Shown here: piece after piece, positions 54,016 through 62,375 of the stretch
Layout: each line of letters begins with the position of its first letter
Numbering within the stretch: the first letter of the stretch is position 1
Assembly: GCA_902526085.1 (NCBI GenBank)
Contig: CABZJN010000004.1
Location: 1-64,000, forward strand
DNA from: an uncultured Pelagibacteraceae bacterium
GTDB lineage: Bacteria > Pseudomonadota > Alphaproteobacteria > Pelagibacterales > Pelagibacteraceae
Direction of reading: 5' to 3'
Length of the DNA stretch: 64,000 bases
Notes under the pieces: model-generated
What the model saw: the letters and a program-made list of their open reading frames with translations, nothing else
The model's database searches: none
What the model was told of the DNA's origin: nothing
Made by a program: the position numbers and the translations under genes

Positions 54016-54948
54016 ATGAGAGAACTAAAAAGAAAAATTGTTGTTTTCATTTCAGCGATTTTTTTATTGATGAGCATGGGGTCAGTATCTTTTGCTGACG
54101 GACATGGTAAAAAAATCTTATTCAGTATTAAAGGACCTGGTTCTGGAAACCCATTCTGGGCTTCTGTAACAAAAGGTGCTGAAGAAGAGGCAAAAAAATT
54201 AGGAGTAAAATTAATTTTAATTGCTCCTCCACAAGAAGGTGATGTACAGGCTCAGATAAACCAAGTTGAGGATCAACTTGCAAAAGGTGTTGATGCACTA
54301 GCACTTGCACCAGGAGATCCAAACGCTTTTGCACCAATTGTAGACGATGCTATTAAAAGTGGTGTTCCAGTTGTATTTGTTGATACAAAAGGAATTAATG
54401 AAGGTGTAACTTTCATTGGGACAAATAATATGAACGGTGCAGAATTAGCTGCAAAATTTATTTGTGATAAAACTCCAAAAGGATCTGATGTTGCAATTCT
54501 CACTGGAATTGAGTCTCAATCAACTGCATTACTAAGAAGAGATGGAGCAATTAAAGGATTTAAAAACTGTGGTTTAAACCTTGTTGCTACTCAAACAGCC
54601 GAGTGGGATACTGCAAAAGGTAGATCAGTTACTGAATCAATCATTTTGAAAAATCCTAATATCAAAGCAATTTTTGCTTCTAATGACAATATGGGATTAG
54701 GTGCAATGCAAGCACTAAAAGATGCGGATATGAATGATGTGATCGTTGTTGGTTTTGATGCTACTCCAGATGCAGCTACAAGCATCCTAAAAGGAGAAAT
54801 GACTGCAACAATAGCTCAGTTCTCATACAACATGGGCGCATATGGAGTTAAATATGCTCTTGAGCTAGCTAACGGTGGAAGTATTGATCCTAATATTGAT
54901 ACTGGTACACAATTAGTAACAACAGAAAACGCTAACGATTTTAAATAA
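54016..54948 (+). CDS. Periplasmic sugar-binding protein (RbsB/FrcB-like, Peripla_BP_4)
   Basis: 310 aa with an N-terminal signal peptide (KRKIVVFISAIFLLMSMGSVSFA). The mature protein has the type I periplasmic fold: FSIKGPGSGNPFWASVTKGAEEEAKKLG, the PQEGDVQAQINQVEDQL region, VVFVDTKG and VVGFDATPDAATSILKGEMTATIAQ. It delivers sugar to the preceding permease/ATPase. A strong SD and an immediate perfect terminator suggest high independent expression. Ligand unknown; the neighbours suggest ribose, fucose or a cyclitol. Confidence 0.92.
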   Translation: MRELKRKIVVFISAIFLLMSMGSVSFADGHGKKILFSIKGPGSGNPFWASVTKGAEEEAKKLGVKLILIAPPQEGDVQAQINQVEDQLAKGVDALALAPGDPNAFAPIVDDAIKSGVPVVFVDTKGINEGVTFIGTNNMNGAELAAKFICDKTPKGSDVAILTGIESQSTALLRRDGAIKGFKNCGLNLVATQTAEWDTAKGRSVTESIILKNPNIKAIFASNDNMGLGAMQALKDADMNDVIVVGFDATPDAATSILKGEMTATIAQFSYNMGAYGVKYALELANGGSIDPNIDTGTQLVTTENANDFK

Positions 54949-54963
54949 TCTTTAGAAAATTAA

Positions 54964-55000
54964 AAAAAAAAGGGTGAAATTTTATTTCACCCTTTTTTTT
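54964..55000 (+). terminator. Perfect intrinsic terminator after the CUT2 binding-protein gene
   Basis: A-run then GGGTGAAAT, loop TTT, then ATTTCACCC and eight T: a 17 bp perfect stem with a 3 nt loop and U tract, 15 bp after the stop codon. Because the A-run pairs with the T-run, it can also act on the opposite strand. It ends 19 bp before the fucU ATG. Confidence 0.93.
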
Positions 55001-55019
55001 TATATATTATAATTGCAAA

Positions 55020-55484
55020 ATGCTAATTAAAATTAATCCAATATTAAGCCCTGAGCTCCTATATCAGTTAAGGGCAATGGGTCATGGTGATAAACTTGTT
55101 TTAACTGATGCTAATTTTCCAGCATATTCTCACTCTTTAAATAATAAAGTAATTAGACTAGATGGAGTAGATATTTATGAAGCTACAAAGGCTATTCTTT
55201 CTGTTTTTCCATTAGATAGTTTCATTGATTCAGCTGCAAACAGAATGCAGGTTGATAACAAACCTGATGAATTAACTGATTGTCATAAAGATTTTATTAA
55301 AGCTGTGAAAGAAACTTCTGGAGAAAATTGGAAGATAGGTTCAATTGAAAGACAAGAATTTTATAAAGAGGCAAAAAAATCTCAATTAATAGTATCTACC
55401 TCTGAAATGAGACCATATGGGTGTTTCATATTAACAAAGGGAGTAATTAAACCAGATGGTAGTGTTTGGGTTCTTGATAAATAA
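55020..55484 (+). CDS. L-fucose mutarotase-like protein (RbsD/FucU family)
   Basis: 154 aa, converts anomers of a sugar after uptake. INPILSPELLYQLRAMGHGDKLVLTDANFPAYSHS and the C-terminal STSEMRPYGCFILTKGVI match FucU more closely than RbsD (the catalytic His in MGHGD and Tyr in RPYG are kept). It shares one base with the ribokinase-like gene and follows the transporter, so it probably handles the same sugar. A TATAAT sits 7 bp before the ATG. Confidence 0.87.
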   Translation: MLIKINPILSPELLYQLRAMGHGDKLVLTDANFPAYSHSLNNKVIRLDGVDIYEATKAILSVFPLDSFIDSAANRMQVDNKPDELTDCHKDFIKAVKETSGENWKIGSIERQEFYKEAKKSQLIVSTSEMRPYGCFILTKGVIKPDGSVWVLDK

Positions 55485-56398
55485 TGAGCTCAATATGTGT
55501 CTTTGGAGTATTTGTAGCTGATCTTTGTTTTTTTGCTGACAAAATTCCAATCAAAGGTGAAACAGTTTTAGGTAAAAATCATATAGTTGGTCCAGGTGGA
55601 AAAGGGTCAAACCAAGCTATCGCAGCTGCAAGACTTGGTGGAAATGTAAATTTTATAACCAAGATAGGAGATGATCAAAATGCCAAGATGGCTCTTAAGT
55701 TGTATGAGGAGGCTGGAATTAATACAGATTCAATAATTCAAGATCCAAATCAGTCAACTGGTGTTGCAGGTATAATGATAAATGAAAAAACAGGGGATAA
55801 TGCAATTAATATTGTACCTGGGGCTGCTGGTTCTATATCTAATGAAGATATTGACAACAATATTAAGTTTATAAAAAAATCAGAAATTTTTTTAACTCAA
55901 CTAGAAACACCAAATGAAATAACTAGTTATGCCCTTAATATAGCAAAAGAGACAGGATCTATTACAATTTTTAATCCGGCACCTGCATCAGATATAAAAG
56001 AAAGTGATTTTAAATGTATTGATTATTTTACTCCAAATGAAACTGAAGCAAGTTTTTATTTAGGCAAAAAGGTCGAGAGTAAAATAGAAATTGAAGAGTC
56101 TGCAAAAACTTTTTTAGAAAAAGGAGTAAAAAATATTATTATTACTTTAGGTCCAAAAGGCCTCTACTTTGCAAACTCTAAGGAGAGTTTTTTTATAGAT
56201 GTTTATAGATTAAAGGATAAAGTTATAGATACCACTGGAGCAGGCGATGCTTTTAACGGAGCGTTTGCATATGCTTTATCCAATAAATTAAAAATTAAAG
56301 ATGCTCTAGAATTTTCAAATAAAGTAGCTGCAATTTCCACAACAAAAGCAGGTGCAGCTAATGCAATGCCTAAATTAGATGAAGTAGAAGTTTATTAA
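55484..56398 (+). CDS. rbsK: Ribokinase-like PfkB-family sugar kinase
   Basis: 304 aa. The N-terminal PfkB signature GPGGKGSNQAIAAARLGG, FLTQLETP, IFNPAPA and the ATP/anion-hole motif DTTGAGDAFNGAFAYAL follow E. coli RbsK closely, including its length. IolC is also a PfkB protein but longer and less like this. It phosphorylates the imported sugar, probably ribose or a related sugar. It is coupled to the fucU-like gene and abuts the convergent dehydratase with no gap. Confidence 0.88.
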   Translation: MSSICVFGVFVADLCFFADKIPIKGETVLGKNHIVGPGGKGSNQAIAAARLGGNVNFITKIGDDQNAKMALKLYEEAGINTDSIIQDPNQSTGVAGIMINEKTGDNAINIVPGAAGSISNEDIDNNIKFIKKSEIFLTQLETPNEITSYALNIAKETGSITIFNPAPASDIKESDFKCIDYFTPNETEASFYLGKKVESKIEIEESAKTFLEKGVKNIIITLGPKGLYFANSKESFFIDVYRLKDKVIDTTGAGDAFNGAFAYALSNKLKIKDALEFSNKVAAISTTKAGAANAMPKLDEVEVY

Positions 56399-57574
56399 TT
56401 ATTCTATTATTTTAAAATCAGACCTAAATCTGTCGGTAATTGTTAAACCTAGACCAGGTTTTTTATCATCTAAATCTATATATCCATTTTCAGGGGCAGG
56501 ATCACCTTCAAAAATGTAATAAAATAATTCATTGCCAATTTCTACATCATGAACTGGAAAAAATTCAGATATCGGACAATTAAAATTTGACATTGTTAAA
56601 TGATAATTATGCATTTGACCTGCATGAGGAATAACTGGCACTTGATAAGCTTCTGCCAATGCATTTATTTTATTTGCAATTGTAAATCCGCCAACTCTAT
56701 TATTATCATATTGAATATAGCTGACTGCTTTAATATCCAATAATTGTTTAAATCCAAATAAGTTGAATTCATGTTCTCCACCAGAAATTGGAATTGCATT
56801 CATATTATTTAATTCTGCATAGCCATGAATATCATCTGCTATAACAGGTTCCTCCAACCATCTAGGGTTAAATTTTACTAATTTTGGGATCATCCTTTTT
56901 GCATAATCTAAGTTCCAACCCATATAACATTCCATCATTAGGTCGGTATCATATCCAATAACCTCTCTAACTGCTTCAGCTAGCTCAATATTTTTTTTCA
57001 TACCATCAGGTCCATCTTTTGGCCCCCATCCAAATCTCATTTTAAACATTTTAAAACCTTGCTTAACATAGCTTTCAGCTTCTTTTTGCAAATCCTTAAT
57101 TGGTTGGCTGTATAGTTTAGATGCGTAGACTGGTATCTTTTCCTTTGTTCGTCCACCTAATAGTTTAAAAACAGGTTTGTTTGTAATTTTTCCCATTATA
57201 TCCCAGAGCGCAATATCAATTGCGGAAATAGCTACCATCCCCAATCCTCTTCTTCCCCACGCATGCGTTCTTCTATACATTTTTTCCCAGATATAAGAAT
57301 AATCAAAAGGATCTTCACCTATTACTAAAGGAGTTAAATAAGTATCGATTGTTTTTTTAACTAATTGAGGTGCTAGTGCCGCATTTCCAATTCCAACAAT
57401 ACCATCATCTGTTTCGATTTCACATATTAACCATTCATGAAATCTAAATGAACCCATAGCATCTGATTTTTCAAACAAAAGGTCTGAAGCATTTGTGCAA
57501 AAATTATTTTGTGGAGGAACTGTTTTACCGTTCCATTGATATACCTTGGTACGAATACTTTTTATCTTAGACAT
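56399..57574 (-). CDS. Enolase-superfamily sugar-acid dehydratase (mandelate racemase subgroup)
   Basis: 391 aa. Metal ligands are in [10 protein letters not shown] (Glu), WLEEPV (Glu) and ISGGEHEFN (Glu). The general acid/base His is in [13 protein letters not shown]. The lysine strand reads [15 protein letters not shown], so the second Lys of K-x-K is Arg. The WGPxDG stretch and the order of motifs recall L-rhamnonate dehydratase. It converts an aldonate to a 2-keto-3-deoxy acid. The PdxA-like gene lies directly upstream without a gap. Exact substrate unknown. Confidence 0.85.
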   Translation of the reverse strand: MSKIKSIRTKVYQWNGKTVPPQNNFCTNASDLLFEKSDAMGSFRFHEWLICEIETDDGIVGIGNAALAPQLVKKTIDTYLTPLVIGEDPFDYSYIWEKMYRRTHAWGRRGLGMVAISAIDIALWDIMGKITNKPVFKLLGGRTKEKIPVYASKLYSQPIKDLQKEAESYVKQGFKMFKMRFGWGPKDGPDGMKKNIELAEAVREVIGYDTDLMMECYMGWNLDYAKRMIPKLVKFNPRWLEEPVIADDIHGYAELNNMNAIPISGGEHEFNLFGFKQLLDIKAVSYIQYDNNRVGGFTIANKINALAEAYQVPVIPHAGQMHNYHLTMSNFNCPISEFFPVHDVEIGNELFYYIFEGDPAPENGYIDLDDKKPGLGLTITDRFRSDFKIIE

Positions 57575-58570
57575 TTAATTATTTTTATTCTTTGCCATTG
57601 TTAATGCAATTTTGAATGAATTCAAAGTAGGTTCTAAATTTGCTTTATTTTTTCCTGCAATATCAAATGCTGTTCCATGAGCAGGAGTGGTTACAGGGAT
57701 TGGCAAACCACCTTGTACGGTTACACCTCTATCAAATCCAAATGCTTTCAATCCAGATTGAAGTGCATCATGATACATACCAACAATACAATCATGATTC
57801 CCATTTTTATAAGCTGTGATAAAAGAAGTATCACATGGCAAAGGTCCATCAGCATTAATACCTAGTTTTTTTGCCTCTTCTATTGCAGGGATAATTTCGT
57901 CTTTTTCCTCTGTTCCAAATTCAGCATGAGGATTTAGTGCTTGAACTGCTACTCTTGGATTTTTAATACCATTTAATTTCATAGCTTCATTTATAAGCCT
58001 AATTGGCTTAATAATTTTTTCCTTTTTTACATGTTCAGGTACTTCTTTTATTGGAATATGTGATGATACCCTTGCTGTCCAAAAATTATCAATAACATTA
58101 AACTCACAAAAAAAATTTTTAACCTCTAATTTTTCAGCCATTAAATGTAATTCATCAGAATATTTATTTCCTCCAAGTTTAAGGCTTGTTTTGTTAAATG
58201 GTCCAAAGTTTATTGCATGAATTTTGTTTTCTTTAGCAAGATCTAAAGCTAAATCTAAAGAAGATAGAACGCTTTCTCCCGCCTCTTTAGAGCACTCAGA
58301 TAATTTATAATTATGATTTTTACCTTTAGAGATATCTAGAAAAAATTTATTACCCTTTGCAAAATCAATATTATCGAAATCTTCTACAAAATTTAAATTA
58401 TGTGATTTACCTGAAATTTTATTTCCGCTCTCTAAAATATTTTTTTCACCTATGATAATTACATTAGACTTGTTTGTTATTTCTTCAGATAATAGTTTTG
58501 AGACTAATTCGGGTCCTATACCAGAGGGGTCCCCTAAAAGAACCGCTATGTTAATTTTATTTTGAGCCAT
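57575..58570 (-). CDS. PdxA-like (PdxA2 group) dehydrogenase
   Basis: 331 aa NAD-dependent dehydrogenase of the PdxA family. GDPSGIGPELVSKLL, the metal His in MYHDALQSGLK and AHGTAFDIAGK are kept. The GHTEF substrate motif of vitamin B6 PdxA is replaced (YSDELHLMAEKL). PdxA2 members oxidise phosphorylated threonate or erythronate, normally beside a DUF1537 kinase, which is not in the window. It starts an operon with the sugar-acid dehydratase, and the start is divergent from tctC across 72 bp. A role in sugar-acid catabolism is likelier than in B6 synthesis. Confidence 0.85.
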   Translation of the reverse strand: MAQNKINIAVLLGDPSGIGPELVSKLLSEEITNKSNVIIIGEKNILESGNKISGKSHNLNFVEDFDNIDFAKGNKFFLDISKGKNHNYKLSECSKEAGESVLSSLDLALDLAKENKIHAINFGPFNKTSLKLGGNKYSDELHLMAEKLEVKNFFCEFNVIDNFWTARVSSHIPIKEVPEHVKKEKIIKPIRLINEAMKLNGIKNPRVAVQALNPHAEFGTEEKDEIIPAIEEAKKLGINADGPLPCDTSFITAYKNGNHDCIVGMYHDALQSGLKAFGFDRGVTVQGGLPIPVTTPAHGTAFDIAGKNKANLEPTLNSFKIALTMAKNKNN

Positions 58571-58630
58571 TTTTTACTTTACGCTATGTATCAGATTATG
58601 TTTAAATATTTAAATATAAATTAACTAAAA

Positions 58631-58637
58631 AAGAGGG
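58631..58637 (+). promoter_or_regulatory. Strong ribosome binding site of tctC
   Basis: AAGAGGG, 5 nt before the ATG at 58643, near-identical to the leaders of the other two solute-binding-protein genes in the window. Confidence 0.75.
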
Positions 58638-58642
58638 AAATA

Positions 58643-59617
58643 ATGAAAAAAAGTTTTAAATTATTTTTAGCTGCCGCATTTTTGGTAACTGAATTTTTTG
58701 TTGTTGCACTTCCACTTATGATTACTTCTGCAAAAGCAGATGGTCACCCAATTCAAGCTATTACACACGCTGGTTTTGGTGGTGGAACAGACGTAACTAC
58801 TAGAATGATGTTATTAAGAACTAGAAGGTATCTAAAACAAGATATGCAATTAGTTAACAAAAAAGGTGGTGGTGGAGCAGCATCAATGGATTATATGATG
58901 ACTTTACCTGCGGATGGTCAACATACTTTAACTTGGACAACAGGTCATGCTGTATCAATGGCATTGGGTAAAACTAAAGTTAAATTAAGTGACATGCAAC
59001 CATTAGCAAGAGGAACAGATGATCCTCAGTTATTTGTCGTAAATTGTAAAAATGAAATCAAAGACGCTAAGAAGTTTATTAGCGCACAAAAATCAAAATC
59101 ATTAAAATACGGAACAACTCACGTCGGTGGTATTGATGATGTAAGCGCGATTGCTTTTACAAAAAAAGGAAAATTAACAGACCCGACAATTGTTCCATAC
59201 AAAGGAGTTGGTCCTATTAAAACAAACCTAATCAAAGGAGATATTGATGTAGGTGTTTTAAACTTAGGTGAAGCAGTTACAGAAATTGAAGATGGAACAT
59301 TATGTGTTTCAGTTGTTCTTGCAAGTAACAGAATGGAAAAATTAAGTAATGTGCCTACTGCCACAGAGCTTGGAATACCAGTTGTGTTATCAACTGTTAG
59401 AGGATTTGTAACTAGAAAAGGAGTTCCAGCTGACAGAAAGAAACAATTGGAAGATGCTATGATAAAAGCTATGGAGCATAAATATTTCCAAAGCTTTCTA
59501 ACTGACATCGGACTTGATTCAACTAGTGTTGTTGGAGCTGATGAGTGGGGTAAGCAAATGGAGGTGATGCTTGCAGAAATGACTGCTCAACTTAAAGCTT
59601 TGGGTTACATTAATTAG
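58643..59617 (+). CDS. tctC: Tripartite tricarboxylate transporter substrate-binding protein
   Basis: 324 aa periplasmic receptor of a TTT (TctABC) system. The signal peptide is about 33 residues long (LFLAAAFLVTEFFVVALPLMITSAKA). HAGFGGGTDVTTRMM, VNKKGGGGAASMDYM, LKYGTTHVGGIDDVSAI and the C-terminal half follow the TctC/Bug family. Such proteins bind carboxylates (citrate, tartrate, glutamate, sugar acids). It is followed 23 bp later by tctB, whose first codons carry a terminator hairpin. The divergent dehydratase/PdxA-like pair suggests a sugar-acid ligand. Confidence 0.92.
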   Translation: MKKSFKLFLAAAFLVTEFFVVALPLMITSAKADGHPIQAITHAGFGGGTDVTTRMMLLRTRRYLKQDMQLVNKKGGGGAASMDYMMTLPADGQHTLTWTTGHAVSMALGKTKVKLSDMQPLARGTDDPQLFVVNCKNEIKDAKKFISAQKSKSLKYGTTHVGGIDDVSAIAFTKKGKLTDPTIVPYKGVGPIKTNLIKGDIDVGVLNLGEAVTEIEDGTLCVSVVLASNRMEKLSNVPTATELGIPVVLSTVRGFVTRKGVPADRKKQLEDAMIKAMEHKYFQSFLTDIGLDSTSVVGADEWGKQMEVMLAEMTAQLKALGYIN

Positions 59618-59640
59618 TCATAAGAAAGTACATTTTTTTT

Positions 59641-60147
59641 ATGAATAATGTACACAATAAAAAAAGGGCAAACAAAAGTTTGCCCTTTTTTTTTAAAGAT
59701 GAATTTAAAGTATTTTTTGTAATAATTTTTTTTTCTACAATATTATTAATTTCAACTTTTACTTTTGATAAGGTTCCGCCAATCTTAAATAGAGGTATTC
59801 AGCCTGCAACGTTTCCAAAAGGATTATTAGTATTGATAATGTTTTTAACAACAACTATTTATTATCTATCATTCAAAAATCCCTGGAAAAAAGAAAAAAA
59901 ACTTCCAAAACCATTTTTTTTAACAATCTTAAGTTTTATTTTATTTGTTATAATCTCTAAAACATTAGATTTTTTCTTAGCTATTTCAGTTCTTTCAATA
60001 TTTGTCTCTTACAATTGGGGTGAAAAAAGAGTTTTTTATTTACTATTAGTTGGAATTTTATTTCCACTAGTAGTTTTTATATTTTTCGAAATGATACTGG
60101 GTCTTAGATTTCCTCCAGGAATAATTACAAACCTTTATTATTACTAG
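59641..60147 (+). CDS. tctB: Tripartite tricarboxylate transporter small membrane subunit TctB
   Basis: 168 aa with four TM helices (about 24-42, 60-77, 92-125 and 135-155), normal for the small TTT subunit; conservation is low in this family, and the call leans on position between tctC and tctA and on RGIQPATFPKGLL. Codons 7-18 of the annotated frame form a perfect terminator hairpin. No good alternative ATG follows before the first TM helix; an in-frame TTG within the hairpin is the only near candidate. The true start is therefore uncertain. Confidence 0.82.
   Translation: MNNVHNKKRANKSLPFFFKDEFKVFFVIIFFSTILLISTFTFDKVPPILNRGIQPATFPKGLLVLIMFLTTTIYYLSFKNPWKKEKKLPKPFFLTILSFILFVIISKTLDFFLAISVLSIFVSYNWGEKRVFYLLLVGILFPLVVFIFFEMILGLRFPPGIITNLYYY
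59659..59694 (+). terminator. Perfect intrinsic terminator overlapping the 5' end of tctB
   Basis: AAAAAAAGGGCAAAC, loop AAAA, GTTTGCCCTTTTTTT plus two more T: a 15 bp perfect stem followed by a U tract, starting 42 bp after the tctC stop and lying within the first codons of tctB. It should end most tctC transcripts and let a fraction through to tctBA. Confidence 0.88.
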
Positions 60148-60148
60148 T

Positions 60149-61621
60149 ATGGATAATCTTTTATTAATGATGGCGCCTTTATTTAGTTCCAAGTTATTAA
60201 TCGTTTTACTTTTTGGAACTTTATTTGGACTAATTTTAGGTGTTTTACCAGGATTGGGTCCTACAACTGGTGGAGCATTAATTTTACCATTTACTATGAC
60301 TTTGGACCCTCTTTCAGCAATAGTTCTTTTAACATCAATTTATTGCGCCGGAACATATGGTGGTGCAATCACTGCGGTTTTAATAAATACTCCTGGAACT
60401 CCAGCAGCAGCAGCCACTTGTCTAGATGGTTATCCTTTAGCTCAAAAAGGAGAAGCAGGAAGAGCTTTAGGTATGGCAACAGTTTCAAGTACAGTGGGTG
60501 GAATATTTAGTGTGATAGTTTTAGTATTTTTTGCACCTGTTTTAGCTAAACTCGCCTATGAATTTGGCCAACCAGAATATTTTGCATTAGCTATTTTTGG
60601 TTTAACTATGCTCGCATCAATTGGTGAGGGAAGTCCAATTAAAAATTTAATAGCTGGTGCATTTGGAATTTTAATTTCTACTATTGGAAAAGATTTTATG
60701 ACTTCAATTGATAGATTTACTTATGGAATTAATGAACTTTCAGTTGGTATTGGATTTATCCCAGTAGTAGTAGGTTTATTTGCTATAAGCGAAATGTTAA
60801 CTCAGTCAACACTTCTTGATCAAGTGTTCAAAAGAGTTGCATTAAAAGCGGTAAAACTCCCATCTCTAGATGATTATAAGAAAACATGGAAAACAATTTT
60901 AAGATCAAGCGGCATAGGTTCTTTCATTGGTGTTTTGCCAGCAGAGGGAGGAACTGTTGCATCTTTAATTGGGTACTCAGAAGCAAAAAGATTTTCTAAA
61001 GAACCAGAAGAATTTGGCAAAGGATCAATAGAAGGAATTGCTGGAGCAGAGGCTGCCAATAATGCTGCTACTGGTGGCGCAATGGTTCCAACTTTAGCCC
61101 TTGGAATCCCTGGGAGTGCTACCACAGCAGTTATATTAACTGGACTTATAATTCATGGAGTAAGACCAGGTCCAGATCTATTTAGAGAACAGCCTGATTT
61201 TTTGTATGGAATTTTTGGAGCAATGTTAATTGCAAACGTTTTATTTTTTATATTTGGTTTTTTTGGTGCAAAATTATTTGCAAGAATAACTTTAGTTCCA
61301 AACAAAATTTTATGGCCAATGATATTTGCTGTATCTGTATGTGGAACTTATTCTTTAAGTCAGTCGATAATTGATGTCTGGATAATGTTATTTTTTGGAG
61401 TACTTGGATTTTTTATGAGAAGATTTGGTTTTTCAGTTGTTCCAGTAATTATAGGATTAATTTTAGGAGAATTAGTAGAAGGAACTTTAAGACAATCTTT
61501 AGTGATTTTTGATGGAAATTGGCTTATGTTTTTAACAAGACCAATAGCTTTAACCTTTTTTATTTTATCTTTTATTGCATTGGCTTTTCCTTTATTAAGG
61601 TCAAAAAAACAAAAAAAATAA
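60149..61621 (+). CDS. tctA: Tripartite tricarboxylate transporter large membrane subunit TctA
   Basis: 490 aa, about 11-12 TM helices, the channel subunit of the TTT system. GLILGVLPGLGPTTGGALILPFT (first conserved block), YGGAITAVLINTPGTPAAAATCLDGYPLAQKGEAGRAL and the second-repeat block GVLPAEGGTVASLIGY..GAEAANNAATGGAMVPTLALGIPGSATTAV are unmistakable. It starts one base after the tctB stop. A SDR gene follows 1 bp later, so it is probably co-transcribed with the catabolic genes. Confidence 0.96.
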   Translation: MDNLLLMMAPLFSSKLLIVLLFGTLFGLILGVLPGLGPTTGGALILPFTMTLDPLSAIVLLTSIYCAGTYGGAITAVLINTPGTPAAAATCLDGYPLAQKGEAGRALGMATVSSTVGGIFSVIVLVFFAPVLAKLAYEFGQPEYFALAIFGLTMLASIGEGSPIKNLIAGAFGILISTIGKDFMTSIDRFTYGINELSVGIGFIPVVVGLFAISEMLTQSTLLDQVFKRVALKAVKLPSLDDYKKTWKTILRSSGIGSFIGVLPAEGGTVASLIGYSEAKRFSKEPEEFGKGSIEGIAGAEAANNAATGGAMVPTLALGIPGSATTAVILTGLIIHGVRPGPDLFREQPDFLYGIFGAMLIANVLFFIFGFFGAKLFARITLVPNKILWPMIFAVSVCGTYSLSQSIIDVWIMLFFGVLGFFMRRFGFSVVPVIIGLILGELVEGTLRQSLVIFDGNWLMFLTRPIALTFFILSFIALAFPLLRSKKQKK

Positions 61622-61622
61622 T

Positions 61623-62372
61623 ATGATTAATTTTGATTTAAAAGATAGAGTTGCAATAGTGACAGGAGGCGCACAAGGTTTTGGACTGGCTATTACAGAA
61701 AGATTTATTGCTTCAGGAGCAAGCGTTGTTATTTGGGATATAGATGAAGAGGCAATTAAAACTGCAATAAAAAAAATTAATTCAAATAAGGTTTCATATC
61801 AAATTGTGGATGTTGGAAATTATGAAAATATAGGAAAAAATTTAGCTGAGATTGAAAAAATACATAAAAAAATCGATATTTTTATCAATAATGCAGGTGT
61901 TGCAGGAAAAAATACTACAGTAGTTGATTATCCACTTGATGAATGGAAAAAAGTTATAGACTTAAATCTAAATGCAGTATTTTATTGTTGTAAAGCCGTA
62001 ACTCCTTACATGATAAAAAATAATTATGGAAGAATTGTTAATATTGCCTCTATCGCTGGAAAAGAAGGCAATCCTAACGCTAGTGCCTATAGCACTTCTA
62101 AAGCTGGAGTTATAGGTTTAACTAAATCGCTTGGTAAAGAATTAGCATTAAAAAATATAGCTGTTAATTGTGTAACCCCTGCTGCTGCTAAAACTAGAAT
62201 TTTTGATCAAATGACTGAGGAACATATTAATTATATGTTATCTAAAATCCCAAGAAATAAATTTGCCAAAGTAGATGAATTAGCGTCTCTTGTTACGTGG
62301 TTATCCAGTGAAGAAAATTCTTTTTCAACAGCTGCAGTATTTGACTTGAGTGGTGGAAGAGCAACTTATTAG
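61623..62372 (+). CDS. Short-chain dehydrogenase/reductase
   Basis: 249 aa classical SDR. Cofactor loop TGGAQGFG, NNAG, catalytic Ser in VNIASIAG and YxxxK in YSTSKAG are all present. The overall pattern resembles sugar and sugar-acid dehydrogenases as much as FabG (for example L-fucose, L-rhamnose or 2-keto-3-deoxy-acid dehydrogenases). It lies between tctA and the ROK kinase with gaps of 1 and 3 bp, suggesting it acts on the imported compound. Direction and substrate are inferred from context only. Confidence 0.88.
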   Translation: MINFDLKDRVAIVTGGAQGFGLAITERFIASGASVVIWDIDEEAIKTAIKKINSNKVSYQIVDVGNYENIGKNLAEIEKIHKKIDIFINNAGVAGKNTTVVDYPLDEWKKVIDLNLNAVFYCCKAVTPYMIKNNYGRIVNIASIAGKEGNPNASAYSTSKAGVIGLTKSLGKELALKNIAVNCVTPAAAKTRIFDQMTEEHINYMLSKIPRNKFAKVDELASLVTWLSSEENSFSTAAVFDLSGGRATY

Positions 62373-62375
62373 TTT

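Noticed and set aside
54128-54503. Antisense ORFs opposite the CUT2 binding protein
   Set aside because: Leu/Gln-rich or Ser/Ala-rich shadows of a clear coding gene.
59119-59508. Antisense ORF of 129 aa opposite tctC
   Set aside because: Longest shadow in the track, but its frame mirrors conserved TctC codons and has no ribosome site or recognisable domain.
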